From the NCBI GenBank assembly GCA_013297545.1, contig JAAFHH010000234.1, positions 1 through 5,605 of the forward strand: a stretch of 5,605 nucleotides of DNA, written 5' to 3'. This document shows positions 5,074-5,605 of the stretch, piece by piece. A program made the translations under genes and the position numbers. The stretch's first letter is position 1, and the number at the start of each line of letters is the position of its first letter. The DNA comes from Alphaproteobacteria bacterium. GTDB taxonomy: Bacteria; Pseudomonadota; Alphaproteobacteria; Elsterales; Elsteraceae. Under the pieces are notes generated by a model. That model was not told where the DNA came from and made no database searches. It saw only the letters and a list, made by a program, of their open reading frames with translations.

Positions 5074-5605
5074 ATGGCATCGGCAGCCGAGCAACTTGCG
5101 CAGAGCATCAATTTCTCCGCCTTCGGCAAGGCGACTGAGCTCAAGAACCGGATCTGGTTCACGCTCGGCGCGTTGATCGTCTATCGGCTCGGCACCTACA
5201 TCCCGTTGCCGGGCATTGATCCGGTGATCTTGGGCGAGATCTTCCGTCAGAACGCCGGCGGCATCCTCGGCATGTTTGACATGCTGGCCGGCGGTGCGCT
5301 CGGGCGCATGACGATCTTTGCGCTCAACATCATGCCCTACATCTCCGCCTCCATCATCATCCAGCTGATGACCGCGGTCAGCCCGCAGATGGAAGCCTTG
5401 AAGAAGGAAGGCGAGAGCGGGCGCAAGATCCTGAACCAGTACACCCGCTACCTCACCTTGGCGCTGGCGATCGTGCAGTCCTATGGCATCGCCATTGGGC
5501 TGGAGGGCATGCGCGGCTCGGTCGGTGGGGCGGTCATTGATCCCGGCATGTTCTTTCGCATCACCACCGTGATCACGCTGACCGGCGGCACGATGTTCTT
5601 GATGT
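5074..5605 (+). CDS. secY: Protein translocase channel subunit SecY, 5' part (3' end outside window)
   Basis: SecY is the pore-forming inner-membrane subunit of the SecYEG translocon, which moves unfolded proteins across or into the membrane with SecA or the ribosome. The window holds the first 177 residues and one further base; the family has about 440 residues and 10 membrane segments. After a cytosolic N-terminus (1-25), segment 1 is about 27-46 (FTLGALIVYRLGTYIPLPG). The plug region follows (about 62-75, GGILGMFDMLAGGAL), then segment 2 (77-101, MTIFALNIMPYISASIIIQL), segment 3 (about 123-143), and the start of segment 4 (160 on). The cytosolic KKEGESGRKILNQYTRY (110-126) between segments 2 and 3 is conserved. 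GAGGA (5063-5067) is 6 bases before the ATG. Unlike the upstream genes, it is separated by 137 bases with a terminator-like hairpin. Confidence 0.97.
   Translation, partial: MASAAEQLAQSINFSAFGKATELKNRIWFTLGALIVYRLGTYIPLPGIDPVILGEIFRQNAGGILGMFDMLAGGALGRMTIFALNIMPYISASIIIQLMTAVSPQMEALKKEGESGRKILNQYTRYLTLALAIVQSYGIAIGLEGMRGSVGGAVIDPGMFFRITTVITLTGGTMFLM

Noticed and set aside
4277..5080. Long minus-strand open frame of 267 codons opposite rpmD, rplO and the rplO-secY gap
   Set aside because: It is antisense to well-supported genes in G+C-rich DNA, where such frames are common. Its product is rich in Arg, Ser and Pro, resembles no family I know, and would have to run through the strong hairpins.

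Overview
The window is a stretch of a conserved chromosomal ribosomal-protein cluster: the end of the S10 operon joined to the spc operon. All 14 genes are on the + strand. The order is rplP (L16, 3' part), rpmC (L29), rpsQ (S17), rplN (L14), rplX (L24), rplE (L5), rpsN (S14), rpsH (S8), rplF (L6), rplR (L18), rpsE (S5), rpmD (L30), rplO (L15), secY (5' part).

The likely source is an alphaproteobacterium, perhaps near Rhodospirillales. This is inferred from G+C-rich sequence, the SecY N-terminus (MASAAEQLAQ... then RIWFTLGALIVYRLGTYIPL), the S8 start MAMSDPLGDMLTRIRN, a long S14 without zinc-binding cysteines, and the L30 block RATLIGLGLNK. The genus cannot be fixed by eye.

From 1 to 4936 the genes are packed with gaps of 2 to 17 bases, and most starts have a clear Shine-Dalgarno sequence, often overlapping the preceding stop codon. 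There is no usual break between the S10 part (up to rpsQ) and the spc part (from rplN): the gap is 17 bases, so one transcript probably covers both. Every reading frame looks intact and of normal family length. rplE and rplF each have an in-frame upstream extension that is better ignored, and rpmD has two credible start codons.

The only sizeable non-coding stretch is 4937-5073, between rplO and secY. It holds a long imperfect hairpin (4941-4984), a weaker hairpin (4992-5017), and a G+C-rich hairpin with a TTCG loop followed by a T-rich tract (5021-5062) that looks like an intrinsic terminator. It ends directly against the secY ribosome binding site. This is the most interesting feature here and may lower or tune secY expression relative to the ribosomal proteins.

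Functionally, the products are components of the 50S subunit (L16, L29, L14, L24, L5, L6, L18, L30, L15) and the 30S subunit (S17, S14, S8, S5), plus the core channel of the Sec protein-export machinery. I see no mobile element, CRISPR array, tRNA or rRNA gene, and no sign of an undescribed system; it is mostly an ordinary housekeeping region.
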